Source of the DNA: Flavobacterium sp. | GTDB lineage: Bacteria; Bacteroidota; Bacteroidia; Flavobacteriales; Flavobacteriaceae | Reading direction: 5' to 3' | Assembly (NCBI GenBank): GCA_030153045.1 | Contig: JASLID010000097.1 | Coordinates: 1-20,810, forward strand | Length of the DNA: 20,810 nt | Shown: piece by piece, positions 14,613 through 20,744 of the stretch | Position numbering within the stretch: position 1 is the stretch's first letter | Layout: every line of letters starts with the position of its first letter | Notes under the pieces: model-generated | What the model saw: the letters and a program-made list of their open reading frames with translations, nothing else | Told to the model about the DNA's origin: nothing | Databases searched by the model: none | Program-made: the position numbers and the translations under genes

Positions 14613-15884
14613 ATGAAAGAAGATTTTTTACACCATGTTTGGCTTTATAAGAAGTTTGATTTTTCTAATCTTCAAACCACAAATAAGGAAAGTCTTTCCA
14701 TTATAAAAGTGGGTAATTATCTTCAACAGGCTGGGCCAGACTTTTTTAATGCACAAATTGAGATCGATAATCAAAAATGGGCAGGCAACATAGAAATTCA
14801 TCTCAAATCTTCCGATTGGTATGTACACAACCACGAACAAGATGTAAATTATGACAATGTAATTCTTCACGTAGTTTGGGAGCATGATGTAGTAATTTTC
14901 AGAAAAGACAATTCTGAAATTCCTGTTTTAGAACTTAAAAATTATGTTTCGCCTGATTTTGTTCTTCAATATCAGAAGTTAAAAGCTACTAAATCTTGGA
15001 TTTACTGTGAAAATGAAATCAGTAACACACCGCAATTTGTGTTTAAAAATTGGCAGGAACGTTTATTTTTTGAACGCTTAGAGCGAAAATCGATGCTAAT
15101 TGAAAAAGTGCTTTTAGAGACTCAAAATAATTGGGAAGCTGCTTTCTTTTGTTTTTTGGCTAAAAATTTTGGTTTAAATACAAATGGAGAGTCTTTTTTT
15201 CAAATAGCACAATCCATTCCTTTCTCAATTATTAGAAAAGAAGCTTTTGAAGCAGAAAATTTGGAAGCTATTTTGTTTGGAAGGGCGGGGTTGTTAGATT
15301 CTGATAAAGAAGATAATTATTATAAGGACTTGAAATTTCGTTGGCAGTATATGCAAAACAAGTATCAACTGGAATCTGTCCACGTTGAATCTGTTCAGTT
15401 CTTTAAACTCCGTCCGGATAATTTTCCTACCATTCGATTGTCGCAACTGGCCGATCTGTATCATCTTCATCAAAATCTTTTTTCGAAAGTTGTTCAAGTA
15501 AAATACTCGAAGGAGTTGTATGATATATTCTTAGTTTCCGTTAGCAAGTATTGGCAAAGACACTACCAGTTTGATAAAGAAAGTCCAAAAAAAACCAAAG
15601 CGCTTACAAAATCGTTTATCGATTTATTAATCATCAATACGATTGTCCCGTTCCAATTTGCATTCAACAAATTTCAAGGAAAAGAATTAGCTGAGGATAC
15701 TGTTTTTTTAGTGGAACAAATATCAGCCGAAAAAAATGCCATTATCGATAAGTTTAAGTCTATTGGAATAACTTCAAAGAATGCTTTCGAAACACAATCG
15801 TTACTGCAACTGAAAAATGAATATTGTAATAAAAGCAAATGCCTAGAATGCTCCGTTGGATTGGAGCTGTTAAAAAGTAATTAG
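14613..15884 (+). CDS. DUF2851 family protein, possible nuclease-like
   Basis: The family is conserved in Bacteroidota and, to my knowledge, uncharacterised. The 423-residue product has a dense N-terminal block: GPDFFNAQIEID (41-52), WAGNIEIHLKSSDW (56-69), H72/H74/D77, and YDNVILHVVWEHD (80-92). The order PD (42-43), then E61-I-H63 with K65, resembles the PD-(D/E)xK nuclease pattern. C132 and a C-terminal cluster C405-x4-C410-x2-C413 could bind a metal or an Fe-S cluster. The middle is mostly helical. There is no signal peptide, so it is probably cytoplasmic. It begins 96 nt after the PLP enzyme and precedes the PspC-like gene by 39 nt. Nuclease activity is my inference, not known of the family. 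Confidence 0.8.
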   Translation: MKEDFLHHVWLYKKFDFSNLQTTNKESLSIIKVGNYLQQAGPDFFNAQIEIDNQKWAGNIEIHLKSSDWYVHNHEQDVNYDNVILHVVWEHDVVIFRKDNSEIPVLELKNYVSPDFVLQYQKLKATKSWIYCENEISNTPQFVFKNWQERLFFERLERKSMLIEKVLLETQNNWEAAFFCFLAKNFGLNTNGESFFQIAQSIPFSIIRKEAFEAENLEAILFGRAGLLDSDKEDNYYKDLKFRWQYMQNKYQLESVHVESVQFFKLRPDNFPTIRLSQLADLYHLHQNLFSKVVQVKYSKELYDIFLVSVSKYWQRHYQFDKESPKKTKALTKSFIDLLIINTIVPFQFAFNKFQGKELAEDTVFLVEQISAEKNAIIDKFKSIGITSKNAFETQSLLQLKNEYCNKSKCLECSVGLELLKSN

Positions 15885-15891
15885 ATTTTCG

Positions 15892-15899
15892 TAGTTTTA
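15892..15899 (+). promoter_or_regulatory. Possible -7 box TAGTTTTA before the PspC-like gene
   Basis: TAGTTTTA differs from TAnnTTTG in the last base only and lies 24 nt before the ATG at 15924. The nearest upstream TTG is 28 nt away, too far. It may be a weak promoter, or the gene may simply be cotranscribed with the DUF2851 gene. Confidence 0.3.
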
Positions 15900-15923
15900 C
15901 CATACAAATAATAAAATTCACAC

Positions 15924-16151
15924 ATGTCATTCGTTATAAAACTTAAATATTTATTTGAAAAACAGGGTTTTCACATTGCTTCTCGCCTAGCTGAAAGGTT
16001 AGGGATGAGGGCAAATAGTGTTCGTTTGTTTTTTATTTATATTTCATTTGTAACGGCAGGTTTGTGGTTTGGCGTTTATTTAACATTGGGGTTTTTAATA
16101 AAATTAAAAGATTTGGTCCGAGCCAAAAGAACTTCGGTTTTCGATTTATAA
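15924..16151 (+). CDS. Small PspC-domain-like membrane protein
   Basis: The 75-residue product resembles a single PspC domain: an amphipathic N-terminal part with IASRLAERLGMRANSVRLFFIYIS (residues 19-42) and one hydrophobic segment (about 37-59), ending in a short basic tail. PspC domains are inner-membrane modules, best known from the phage-shock stress response, but stand-alone copies in Bacteroidota are of unknown function and no pspA is present here. The gene is 39 nt after the DUF2851 stop and only 6 nt before the helix-hairpin-helix gene, so those two are almost certainly cotranscribed. Confidence 0.75.
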   Translation: MSFVIKLKYLFEKQGFHIASRLAERLGMRANSVRLFFIYISFVTAGLWFGVYLTLGFLIKLKDLVRAKRTSVFDL

Positions 16152-16157
16152 AGACCT

Positions 16158-17036
16158 ATGGATTTTAAAGAGTATTTCAGTTTTAATAAAGACCAGCGAA
16201 TTGGTTTATCCGTTTTAGTTGTATTGATTATTGTTTTGCAATTGCTTTATTTTTTTGTTGATTTTTCTTTTCAGGAAAGCACTTCAAAAGAAGAGCAACA
16301 ATGGCTTTCAATGCAAACCGAAATAGATTCGATGAAAGCGATTGCAAGCGATAATAGCTATAAAATGTATCCTTTCAATCCAAATTTCATAACTGATTTT
16401 AAAGGATACAAACTCGGAATGAAAGTGGAAGAAATCGACAGATTGCTTGCTTTTAGAAAGACCAATAAATATGTCAATTCTGCTGAAGAGTTTCAAAAAG
16501 TCACTAAAATATCAGATTCTTTATTAATTGTTATTGCTCCTTATTTTAAATTCCCAGATTGGGTTAAAAATAAAAAACAGTATGTGGCATATGAAAAATC
16601 TAATTTTAAGGATTTTACTAAAAAAGAGAAAATAACCGTACTTGATATCAACCAAGCAACCAAAGAAGACCTGATCAAGATATATGGTATTGGAGATGGT
16701 ATTTCCGAAAGAATTTTAAAGCAAAAAGAGTTACTCGGTGGCTTTGTGAGCATGAGTCAAATGGAAGATGTTTGGGGTTTGTCTCCAGAAGTCATTGCGG
16801 AATTGAATAAATACTTTAAAGTAGGCGCATTACCTTCAGTAAAAAAAATCGACATTAATAACATTTCAACTAAAGAAATGTCTAAGTTTCCATATTTTAA
16901 ATACGCTTTGGCTAGGGAAATTGTAACTTTTAGAAGTATGAATGGAGGGATTAAATCGGCTGAGGATTTAATAAAAATTAAGAGCTTTCCTGTTGAAAAA
17001 ATAAAAATAATTGCTTTATATTTGGACTTTGATTAA
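16158..17036 (+). CDS. Membrane-anchored helix-hairpin-helix protein (three ComEA-like units)
   Basis: The 292-residue product has one N-terminal transmembrane helix (about 16-36) with a basic/polar N-terminus, then a soluble part with three helix-hairpin-helix units: residues about 72-132 (the most degenerate), 160-222 (VLDINQATKEDLIKIYGIGDG, the clearest ComEA-type motif) and 229-290 (KIDINNISTKEMSKFP). ComEA-like HhH domains bind DNA non-specifically, and in Gram-negatives some are periplasmic DNA receptors for uptake. Here the topology suggests the domain faces the periplasm, but that is inferred. It follows the PspC-like gene by 6 nt. No other competence genes are nearby, so a role in DNA uptake is unproven. 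Confidence 0.85.
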   Translation: MDFKEYFSFNKDQRIGLSVLVVLIIVLQLLYFFVDFSFQESTSKEEQQWLSMQTEIDSMKAIASDNSYKMYPFNPNFITDFKGYKLGMKVEEIDRLLAFRKTNKYVNSAEEFQKVTKISDSLLIVIAPYFKFPDWVKNKKQYVAYEKSNFKDFTKKEKITVLDINQATKEDLIKIYGIGDGISERILKQKELLGGFVSMSQMEDVWGLSPEVIAELNKYFKVGALPSVKKIDINNISTKEMSKFPYFKYALAREIVTFRSMNGGIKSAEDLIKIKSFPVEKIKIIALYLDFD

Positions 17037-17077
17037 AATAACACAAAAATAACGATAATATAAAACAGCCTTTGTTT

Positions 17078-18247
17078 ATGAATTCAATATATTTCACAGA
17101 AGAGCACCAATTATTTAGAAAGAGTTTGCAGGATTTTTTACAAAAAGAAGTTGTACCTCACATTGAAAAATGGGAAAAAACAGGTACAATAGAACGTTTT
17201 ATTTGGAAGAAATTCGGAGAAATGGGTTTTTTCGGATTAAAATATCCTGAAGCTTATGGTGGTTTGAACTTGGATTTGTTTTACACAGTTGTATTTTTAG
17301 AAGAGCTTCAAAAAATAAAATCTTCTGGTTTTGCCGCTGCTATGTGGGCTCATGCGTATTTAGCAATGACACATTTAAATGCAGAAGGTAGCGAACGAAT
17401 TAAACAAGATTATTTAGCGCCAAGTATTTTGGGTGATAAAATAGGGGCATTATGTATTACGGAGCCTTTTGGAGGTAGCGACGTCGCTGGTATGCGAACA
17501 ACTGCTGTAAAGAAAGGGGACAAATATGTTATCAATGGTTCTAAAACATTTATAACAAACGGTATTTATGCGGATTATTATGTAGTGGCAGCAAAAACGA
17601 GTCCAGAATTAGGAAATAAAGGAATCAGTATGTTTTTGGTAGATACAAATCTAAAAGGTATATCTGCTACAAAATTAGATAAATTAGGATGGAGAGCTTC
17701 CGATACTGCTGAGATTGCTTTTGATAACGTAGAGATTCCTGAGGAAAATTTAATGGGTGAAGAAGGAAAAGGTTTTCCTTATATCATGCAGCATTTTGCT
17801 TTCGAAAGATTAATTATGGCTATCAATGCGCACGCAAGAACGGAGTATGCTATTGAATATACCATCGACTATATGTCGCAACGTGAAGCATTTGGAACTA
17901 CAATAAATAAGTTTCAAGCTTTAAGACATACCATGGTAGAACATGCTACCGAAGTAGAACATTGTAAATTATTTAATTATGCTGCTGCTGCCAGATTAGA
18001 CAAAGGCGAATATGTAGTTAAGGAAGCAACAATGGCAAAATTGAAATCTACAAAAGTGGCTGATTTAGCTATTTACGATTGTTTGCAAATGCTAGGAGGT
18101 TACGGTTATATGGAAGAATATCCATTAGCTCGTTTGTTAAGAGATAGTCGTTTAGGACCAATTGGAGGAGGAACTTCAGAAATTCTTAAAGAAATATTAT
18201 CAAAAATGATAATTGATAAACAAGATTATAAGCCAGCTGTAAAATAA
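17078..18247 (+). CDS. Acyl-CoA dehydrogenase
   Basis: This FAD enzyme introduces the alpha-beta double bond into an acyl-CoA thioester in fatty-acid or branched-chain amino-acid breakdown. The 389-residue product (from the ATG at 17078) has the standard N-terminal helical, middle beta and C-terminal helical domains. CITEPFGGSDVAGMRT (126-141) and FITNG are flavin/substrate motifs; QMLGGYGYMEEYPLARLLRD is the C-terminal signature. At the position where medium-chain enzymes carry the base (YEGT) this one has IGGGT (362-366), and the glutamate appears instead in AFERL (E243), as in long-chain and isovaleryl-CoA enzymes. An in-frame TTG at 17072 would add two residues but is unlikely to be used. 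The substrate is not decidable. It converges on the reductase gene. Confidence 0.93.
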   Translation: MNSIYFTEEHQLFRKSLQDFLQKEVVPHIEKWEKTGTIERFIWKKFGEMGFFGLKYPEAYGGLNLDLFYTVVFLEELQKIKSSGFAAAMWAHAYLAMTHLNAEGSERIKQDYLAPSILGDKIGALCITEPFGGSDVAGMRTTAVKKGDKYVINGSKTFITNGIYADYYVVAAKTSPELGNKGISMFLVDTNLKGISATKLDKLGWRASDTAEIAFDNVEIPEENLMGEEGKGFPYIMQHFAFERLIMAINAHARTEYAIEYTIDYMSQREAFGTTINKFQALRHTMVEHATEVEHCKLFNYAAAARLDKGEYVVKEATMAKLKSTKVADLAIYDCLQMLGGYGYMEEYPLARLLRDSRLGPIGGGTSEILKEILSKMIIDKQDYKPAVK

Positions 18248-18256
18248 TAATTTTAT

Positions 18257-18278
18257 CTGACTGAGTGAAGTCGAAGTG
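18257..18278. repeat. Possible dispersed intergenic element
   Basis: CTGACTGAGTGAAGTCGAAG, just after the dehydrogenase stop, contains GACT/AGTC and resembles the CTTCGACTNCGCTCAG-type palindromic fragment scattered through many Bacteroidota genomes (from memory). Only one copy is in this window, so the assignment is weak. Confidence 0.35.
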
Positions 18279-18290
18279 TTTACCACATAT

Positions 18291-18323
18291 AAAAGCCAAG
18301 AATTAATATGTTCTTGGCTTTTT
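18291..18323. terminator. Bidirectional terminator between dehydrogenase and reductase genes
   Basis: AAAAGCCAAGAA (18291-18302) pairs perfectly with TTCTTGGCTTTT (18311-18322) over 12 bp with an 8-nt loop. T5 (18319-18323) follows on plus and T4 on minus, so it can serve both converging genes. The reductase stop codon (18324-18326) directly abuts it. Confidence 0.88.
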
Positions 18324-18992
18324 CTATTCTTCAACTACTAATGAGTCTGAAGTAACACCTAATTCCAATAAATGGCTTGTGATGTTTTCAACAAATTTAG
18401 AAGGGCCGCAAACATAAAAATGCTGACCGAAATTTGAAATGTGCTCAATTAGGAAATTTCGGTCGATTCTTCTTTCCAAAAATCCAATGACGGTTTCTCG
18501 TGTAAATACTTTGGTGTAATCATTTTTTAGCATTCTGTGCAGTTCAGCGTCCATGATGACATCTTCCGAAGTTTTATTGGTGTAAATAAGCTTGTTGCCG
18601 TACAGTTTGTTTTGCTTGTACAAATCTCTAAAAATCGAAATAAAAGGTGTTATTCCCGCTCCTGCAGCTATGAAAGTACCTTGGCCTTTAAACTGAATCG
18701 CTCCAAAAACATCGTGGAGAATCAATTCAGCGCCGGCATTAATACCGCCTAATTTTTCAGTGACGCCATCATGATCACGATAAATCTTGATCATAAATTC
18801 TAAATATTTTTGTTCTCTTAAATTGGTAAAAGTAAACGGTCTTAATTTATCTTCCCAACCAGGAATATTGATAGAAATATCAGTAGCTTGTCCTGGAATA
18901 AAATCATAATTTTCGGGCTTTTCAACCATAAAACATTTTACATCGTGGGTAATATAAAAAGATTGTAGCACTTTGACAATATGACTTCCCAT
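18324..18992 (-). CDS. Ferredoxin-NADP reductase-like flavoprotein
   Basis: The 222-residue product has the two-domain reductase fold. The FAD-binding half carries RPFTFTN (51-57, the RxYS-type flavin motif) and FIPGQ (31-35). The NAD(P) half carries IAAGAGITPF (108-117) and FYVCGP (192-197). It ends with two glutamates. Such enzymes move electrons between NAD(P)H and a partner such as ferredoxin, flavodoxin or an oxygenase. There is no fused 2Fe-2S ferredoxin domain, so a separate partner is needed, and none is encoded nearby. It has no signal peptide and is probably cytoplasmic. The ATG at 18992 is the first in-frame start; another ATG at 18997 is out of frame. It is divergent from rpsU. 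Confidence 0.88.
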   Translation of the reverse strand: MGSHIVKVLQSFYITHDVKCFMVEKPENYDFIPGQATDISINIPGWEDKLRPFTFTNLREQKYLEFMIKIYRDHDGVTEKLGGINAGAELILHDVFGAIQFKGQGTFIAAGAGITPFISIFRDLYKQNKLYGNKLIYTNKTSEDVIMDAELHRMLKNDYTKVFTRETVIGFLERRIDRNFLIEHISNFGQHFYVCGPSKFVENITSHLLELGVTSDSLVVEE

Positions 18993-19069
18993 GGCATATA
19001 TTTTAAAGTTAACGTATATAAAATTAATGAATTAGATTGTCTTTCATTGTTTTTTAATGATTGTTTTTA

Positions 19070-19127
19070 AAACTTATAAAATAATTCATAATTCATAACT
19101 CATAATTGATAATTATTTTATAAGTTT
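19070..19127. repeat. 17-bp inverted repeat and heptamer array at the rpsU promoter
   Basis: AAACTTATAAAATAATT (19070-19086) is the perfect reverse complement of 19111-19127, separated by 24 nt. Between and overlapping the arms are five 7-nt units of the type ATAATTC (19081-19115; the third is ATAACTC, the last two end in G and A). The right arm contains most of the rpsU -7 box TAAGTTTG (19121-19128). Confidence 0.8.
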
Positions 19128-19128
19128 G
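19121..19128 (+). promoter_or_regulatory. rpsU promoter -7 box TAAGTTTG
   Basis: A perfect TAnnTTTG box lies 30 nt before the rpsU ATG. Seven of its eight bases belong to the right arm of the 17-bp inverted repeat. No TTG sits at the expected -33 position, which falls in the heptamer array. Transcription should start near 19134. Confidence 0.7.
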
Positions 19129-19142
19129 CACCCGTAAATGAG

Positions 19143-19150
19143 AGGAGGTG
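19143..19150 (+). promoter_or_regulatory. Strong Shine-Dalgarno sequence of rpsU (AGGAGGTG)
   Basis: AGGAGGTG lies 8 nt before the rpsU ATG and should pair fully with a canonical anti-Shine-Dalgarno CCUCC. No other gene in the window has a comparable site. A strong site at the bS21 gene, in a lineage that otherwise lacks them, is established for Flavobacteriia and proposed to let bS21 control its own translation. CACC (19130-19133) could pair weakly with GGTG (19147-19150). Confidence 0.92.
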
Positions 19151-19158
19151 TCTAGATT

Positions 19159-19353
19159 ATGTTAATTATACCAATTAAAGACGGAGAGAATATCGACAGA
19201 GCGCTTAAGCGTTACAAACGTAAATTCGATAAAACTGGAGTTGTAAGACAACTAAGAAGTCGTCAAGCTTTTATTAAGCCATCTGTAACAAGAAGAGCTC
19301 AAGTTCAAAAAGCGGCTTACATCCAAGGATTAAGAGATAGCTTAGAAAGTTAG
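19159..19353 (+). CDS. rpsU: 30S ribosomal protein bS21
   Basis: The 64-residue product is bS21, a small basic protein of the 30S platform near the 3' end of 16S rRNA. It begins MLIIPIKDGENIDRALKRYKR and is lysine/arginine-rich through the middle, as usual for the family. In F. johnsoniae bS21, with bS18 and bS6, covers the anti-Shine-Dalgarno; as I recall Tyr54 contacts it, and residue 54 here is Tyr. The start is fixed by the strong AGGAGGTG 8 nt upstream. A terminator follows directly (19376-19423), so rpsU is probably produced largely as its own short transcript, with some read-through to the recombinase and hpf. If free bS21 is scarce, ribosomes with an exposed anti-Shine-Dalgarno would favour this mRNA; the sequence here fits that model. 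Confidence 0.96.
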   Translation: MLIIPIKDGENIDRALKRYKRKFDKTGVVRQLRSRQAFIKPSVTRRAQVQKAAYIQGLRDSLES

Positions 19354-19375
19354 TAGTTAATTTTCTGAAAAATAT

Positions 19376-19423
19376 AAATCGTTAGTTATAGAAGTTTCGT
19401 ACTTTTATGCTAACGATTTTTTT
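19376..19423 (+). terminator. Terminator of rpsU, with a promoter-like box in its loop
   Basis: AAATCGTTAG (19376-19385) pairs perfectly with CTAACGATTT (19410-19419) over 10 bp and is followed by T7 (19417-19423). The T-tract runs directly into the ATG of the recombinase. TACTTTTA (19400-19407), a near match to TAnnTTTG, lies in the 24-nt loop. Confidence 0.82.
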
Positions 19424-20320
19424 ATGCACGATAACCAGCAAAAATTCCAAGATTATTTACTGAAAGAAAAAAACTATTCATTGCATACTGCTTTGGCGTA
19501 TGGAAAGGATTTGGGTTTTTTTCAAAAATTTCTCGAAGATGATTTCGATAGCACTCCGTTGGAAGAAGTTTCGTATACCTTGATACGGAGTTGGATTGTG
19601 AATATGGTTGATGCTGAAATGAGTACAATTACCATTAATCGAAAAATTGCTTCGTTAAAAGCATTTTATAAGTTTTTATTAAAAACAAAACAAATAGAAG
19701 TCAATCCGCTTACAAAACACAAAGCTTTAAAAACACCTAAAAAAATTCAAATTCCATTTTCTGAAGATGAACTGAATGAAGTGCTACATCAAATACAATA
19801 TAAAGATGGATTTGACGGATTGCGAGATAAGTTGATTATCGATTTGTTTTATACCACAGGAGTAAGGCGGTCAGAGCTTATAAGTTTGCAAATGAATAAT
19901 GTCGACATGAGTAATGCAACTATAAAAGTAATTGGAAAAAGAAATAAAGAGCGAATTATACCGTTATTGCCTATTATAATCGAGCAGTTGAAATTGTATT
20001 TAGCTGAAAGAAAAGAGCTTAGTGTTATTGTTGATGACGGTTATTTATTTTTGTTGTCAAATGGAAATAAACTCAATGAAACGTTTGTGTATCGATTAAT
20101 AAATGATTACTTTAGTAATGTTTCTGAGAAAGTAAAAAAGAGTCCGCACATGCTTCGTCACACATTTGCGACTCATATGCTTAATAATGGAGCTGATTTA
20201 AATTCTATCAAAGAGTTATTAGGTCATTCAAGTCTTGCATCGACACAAGTATACACACATTCAAGTTTGGCAGAGCTTAAAAACGTATATGAAAATGCAC
20301 ATCCTAGAAACCAAAAGTGA
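19424..20320 (+). CDS. xerC: Xer-type tyrosine recombinase
   Basis: A site-specific recombinase that would resolve chromosome dimers at dif by strand exchange through a 3'-phosphotyrosine. The 298-residue length equals that of E. coli XerC/XerD. An N-terminal SAM-like core-binding domain (about 1-90, ITINRKIASLKAFYKFL) precedes the catalytic domain. All active-site residues are visible: R148 (TTGVRRSEL), K172 (GKRNKER), H242 and R245 (PHMLRHTFATH), H268 (LGHSS) and Y277 (QVYTH). XerC and XerD cannot be told apart confidently without alignment; the symbol rests on the placement beside rpsU and hpf as I recall it in Bacteroidota. The ATG directly follows the rpsU terminator T-tract without a Shine-Dalgarno. 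The gene has housekeeping base composition and is not part of a mobile element. Confidence 0.92.
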   Translation: MHDNQQKFQDYLLKEKNYSLHTALAYGKDLGFFQKFLEDDFDSTPLEEVSYTLIRSWIVNMVDAEMSTITINRKIASLKAFYKFLLKTKQIEVNPLTKHKALKTPKKIQIPFSEDELNEVLHQIQYKDGFDGLRDKLIIDLFYTTGVRRSELISLQMNNVDMSNATIKVIGKRNKERIIPLLPIIIEQLKLYLAERKELSVIVDDGYLFLLSNGNKLNETFVYRLINDYFSNVSEKVKKSPHMLRHTFATHMLNNGADLNSIKELLGHSSLASTQVYTHSSLAELKNVYENAHPRNQK

Positions 20321-20353
20321 TTCTTTAAATTGTTTAACTAAAATTTTAAAATT

Positions 20354-20656
20354 ATGAAGGTAAATGTTCATGCAGTTAACTTTAATGTTGACAAAAAATT
20401 AGTCGATTTTATAGAAGTAAGAGTAAATAAATTAGAAAAATATTTTGATAAAATTGTCTCAACGGATGTTTTCTTAAAAGTGGAAAAAACGAGTGATAAA
20501 GAAAATAAATTTGTAGAAGCAAAAATTATAGTGCCAGGAGATGAGTTTGTGGTAAAAAAGCAATGTAAAACTTTTGAAGAAGGAGTAGAATTGGCTTCAG
20601 AGGCATTAGAACGATTGCTAGTAAAACGCAAAGAAAAAATTAGAGCACACGCATAA
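20354..20656 (+). CDS. hpf: Ribosome hibernation-promoting factor, short form
   Basis: HPF binds the decoding region of the 30S subunit and keeps idle ribosomes dormant, often as 100S dimers, when growth slows. The 100-residue product is a short-form HPF/RaiA: a beta-alpha-beta start (MKVNVHAVNFNVDKKLVDFIEVRVNKL), a central strand (VFLKVEK) and a basic C-terminal helix (LASEALERLLVKRKEKIRAHA). It lacks the C-terminal dimerisation domain of long HPF. It lies 33 nt after the recombinase gene with no terminator between and no clear promoter, so it should share that transcript. The association of hpf, rpsU and tRNA-Thr places two ribosome-acting proteins in one cluster. Confidence 0.93.
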   Translation: MKVNVHAVNFNVDKKLVDFIEVRVNKLEKYFDKIVSTDVFLKVEKTSDKENKFVEAKIIVPGDEFVVKKQCKTFEEGVELASEALERLLVKRKEKIRAHA

Positions 20657-20677
20657 ATAAATTTTTCAGAAAAAAGT

Positions 20678-20707
20678 TTTGATTAATAAATAAAATACAT
20701 ACATTTG
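20678..20707 (+). promoter_or_regulatory. Promoter of the tRNA-Thr unit (TTTG-N18-TACATTTG)
   Basis: TTTG (20678-20681) and TACATTTG (20700-20707) are 18 nt apart, both matching the Bacteroidota consensus. Transcription should start around 20711-20714, inside the left arm of the hairpin at 20709-20730, 30 nt or so before tRNA-Thr. Confidence 0.75.
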
Positions 20708-20708
20708 C

Positions 20709-20736
20709 AGTCCGTTAGAAATAGCGGACTTTTTTT
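20709..20736 (+). terminator. Hairpin with GAAA tetraloop and T-tract between hpf and tRNA-Thr
   Basis: AGTCCGTTA (20709-20717) pairs with TAGCGGACT (20722-20730) over 9 bp, including one G-T wobble, closed by a GAAA tetraloop and followed by T7 (20730-20736). It is a good terminator for read-through from hpf. Because the tRNA promoter starts transcription within its left arm, transcripts of the tRNA itself would form only part of the stem. It could also act as a 5' leader structure. Confidence 0.75.
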
Positions 20737-20744
20737 ATTGAGTC

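Noticed and set aside
19081..19115. Heptamer array considered as a CRISPR-like or iteron array
   Set aside because: Units are only 7 nt with no spacers and no cas or replication gene nearby; it is better seen as a slippage-type repeat.
19424..20320. Tyrosine recombinase considered as a sign of an integrated element next to the tRNA
   Set aside because: Its length and active site are those of housekeeping Xer proteins, hpf lies between it and the tRNA, and there are no att-like repeats or phage genes.
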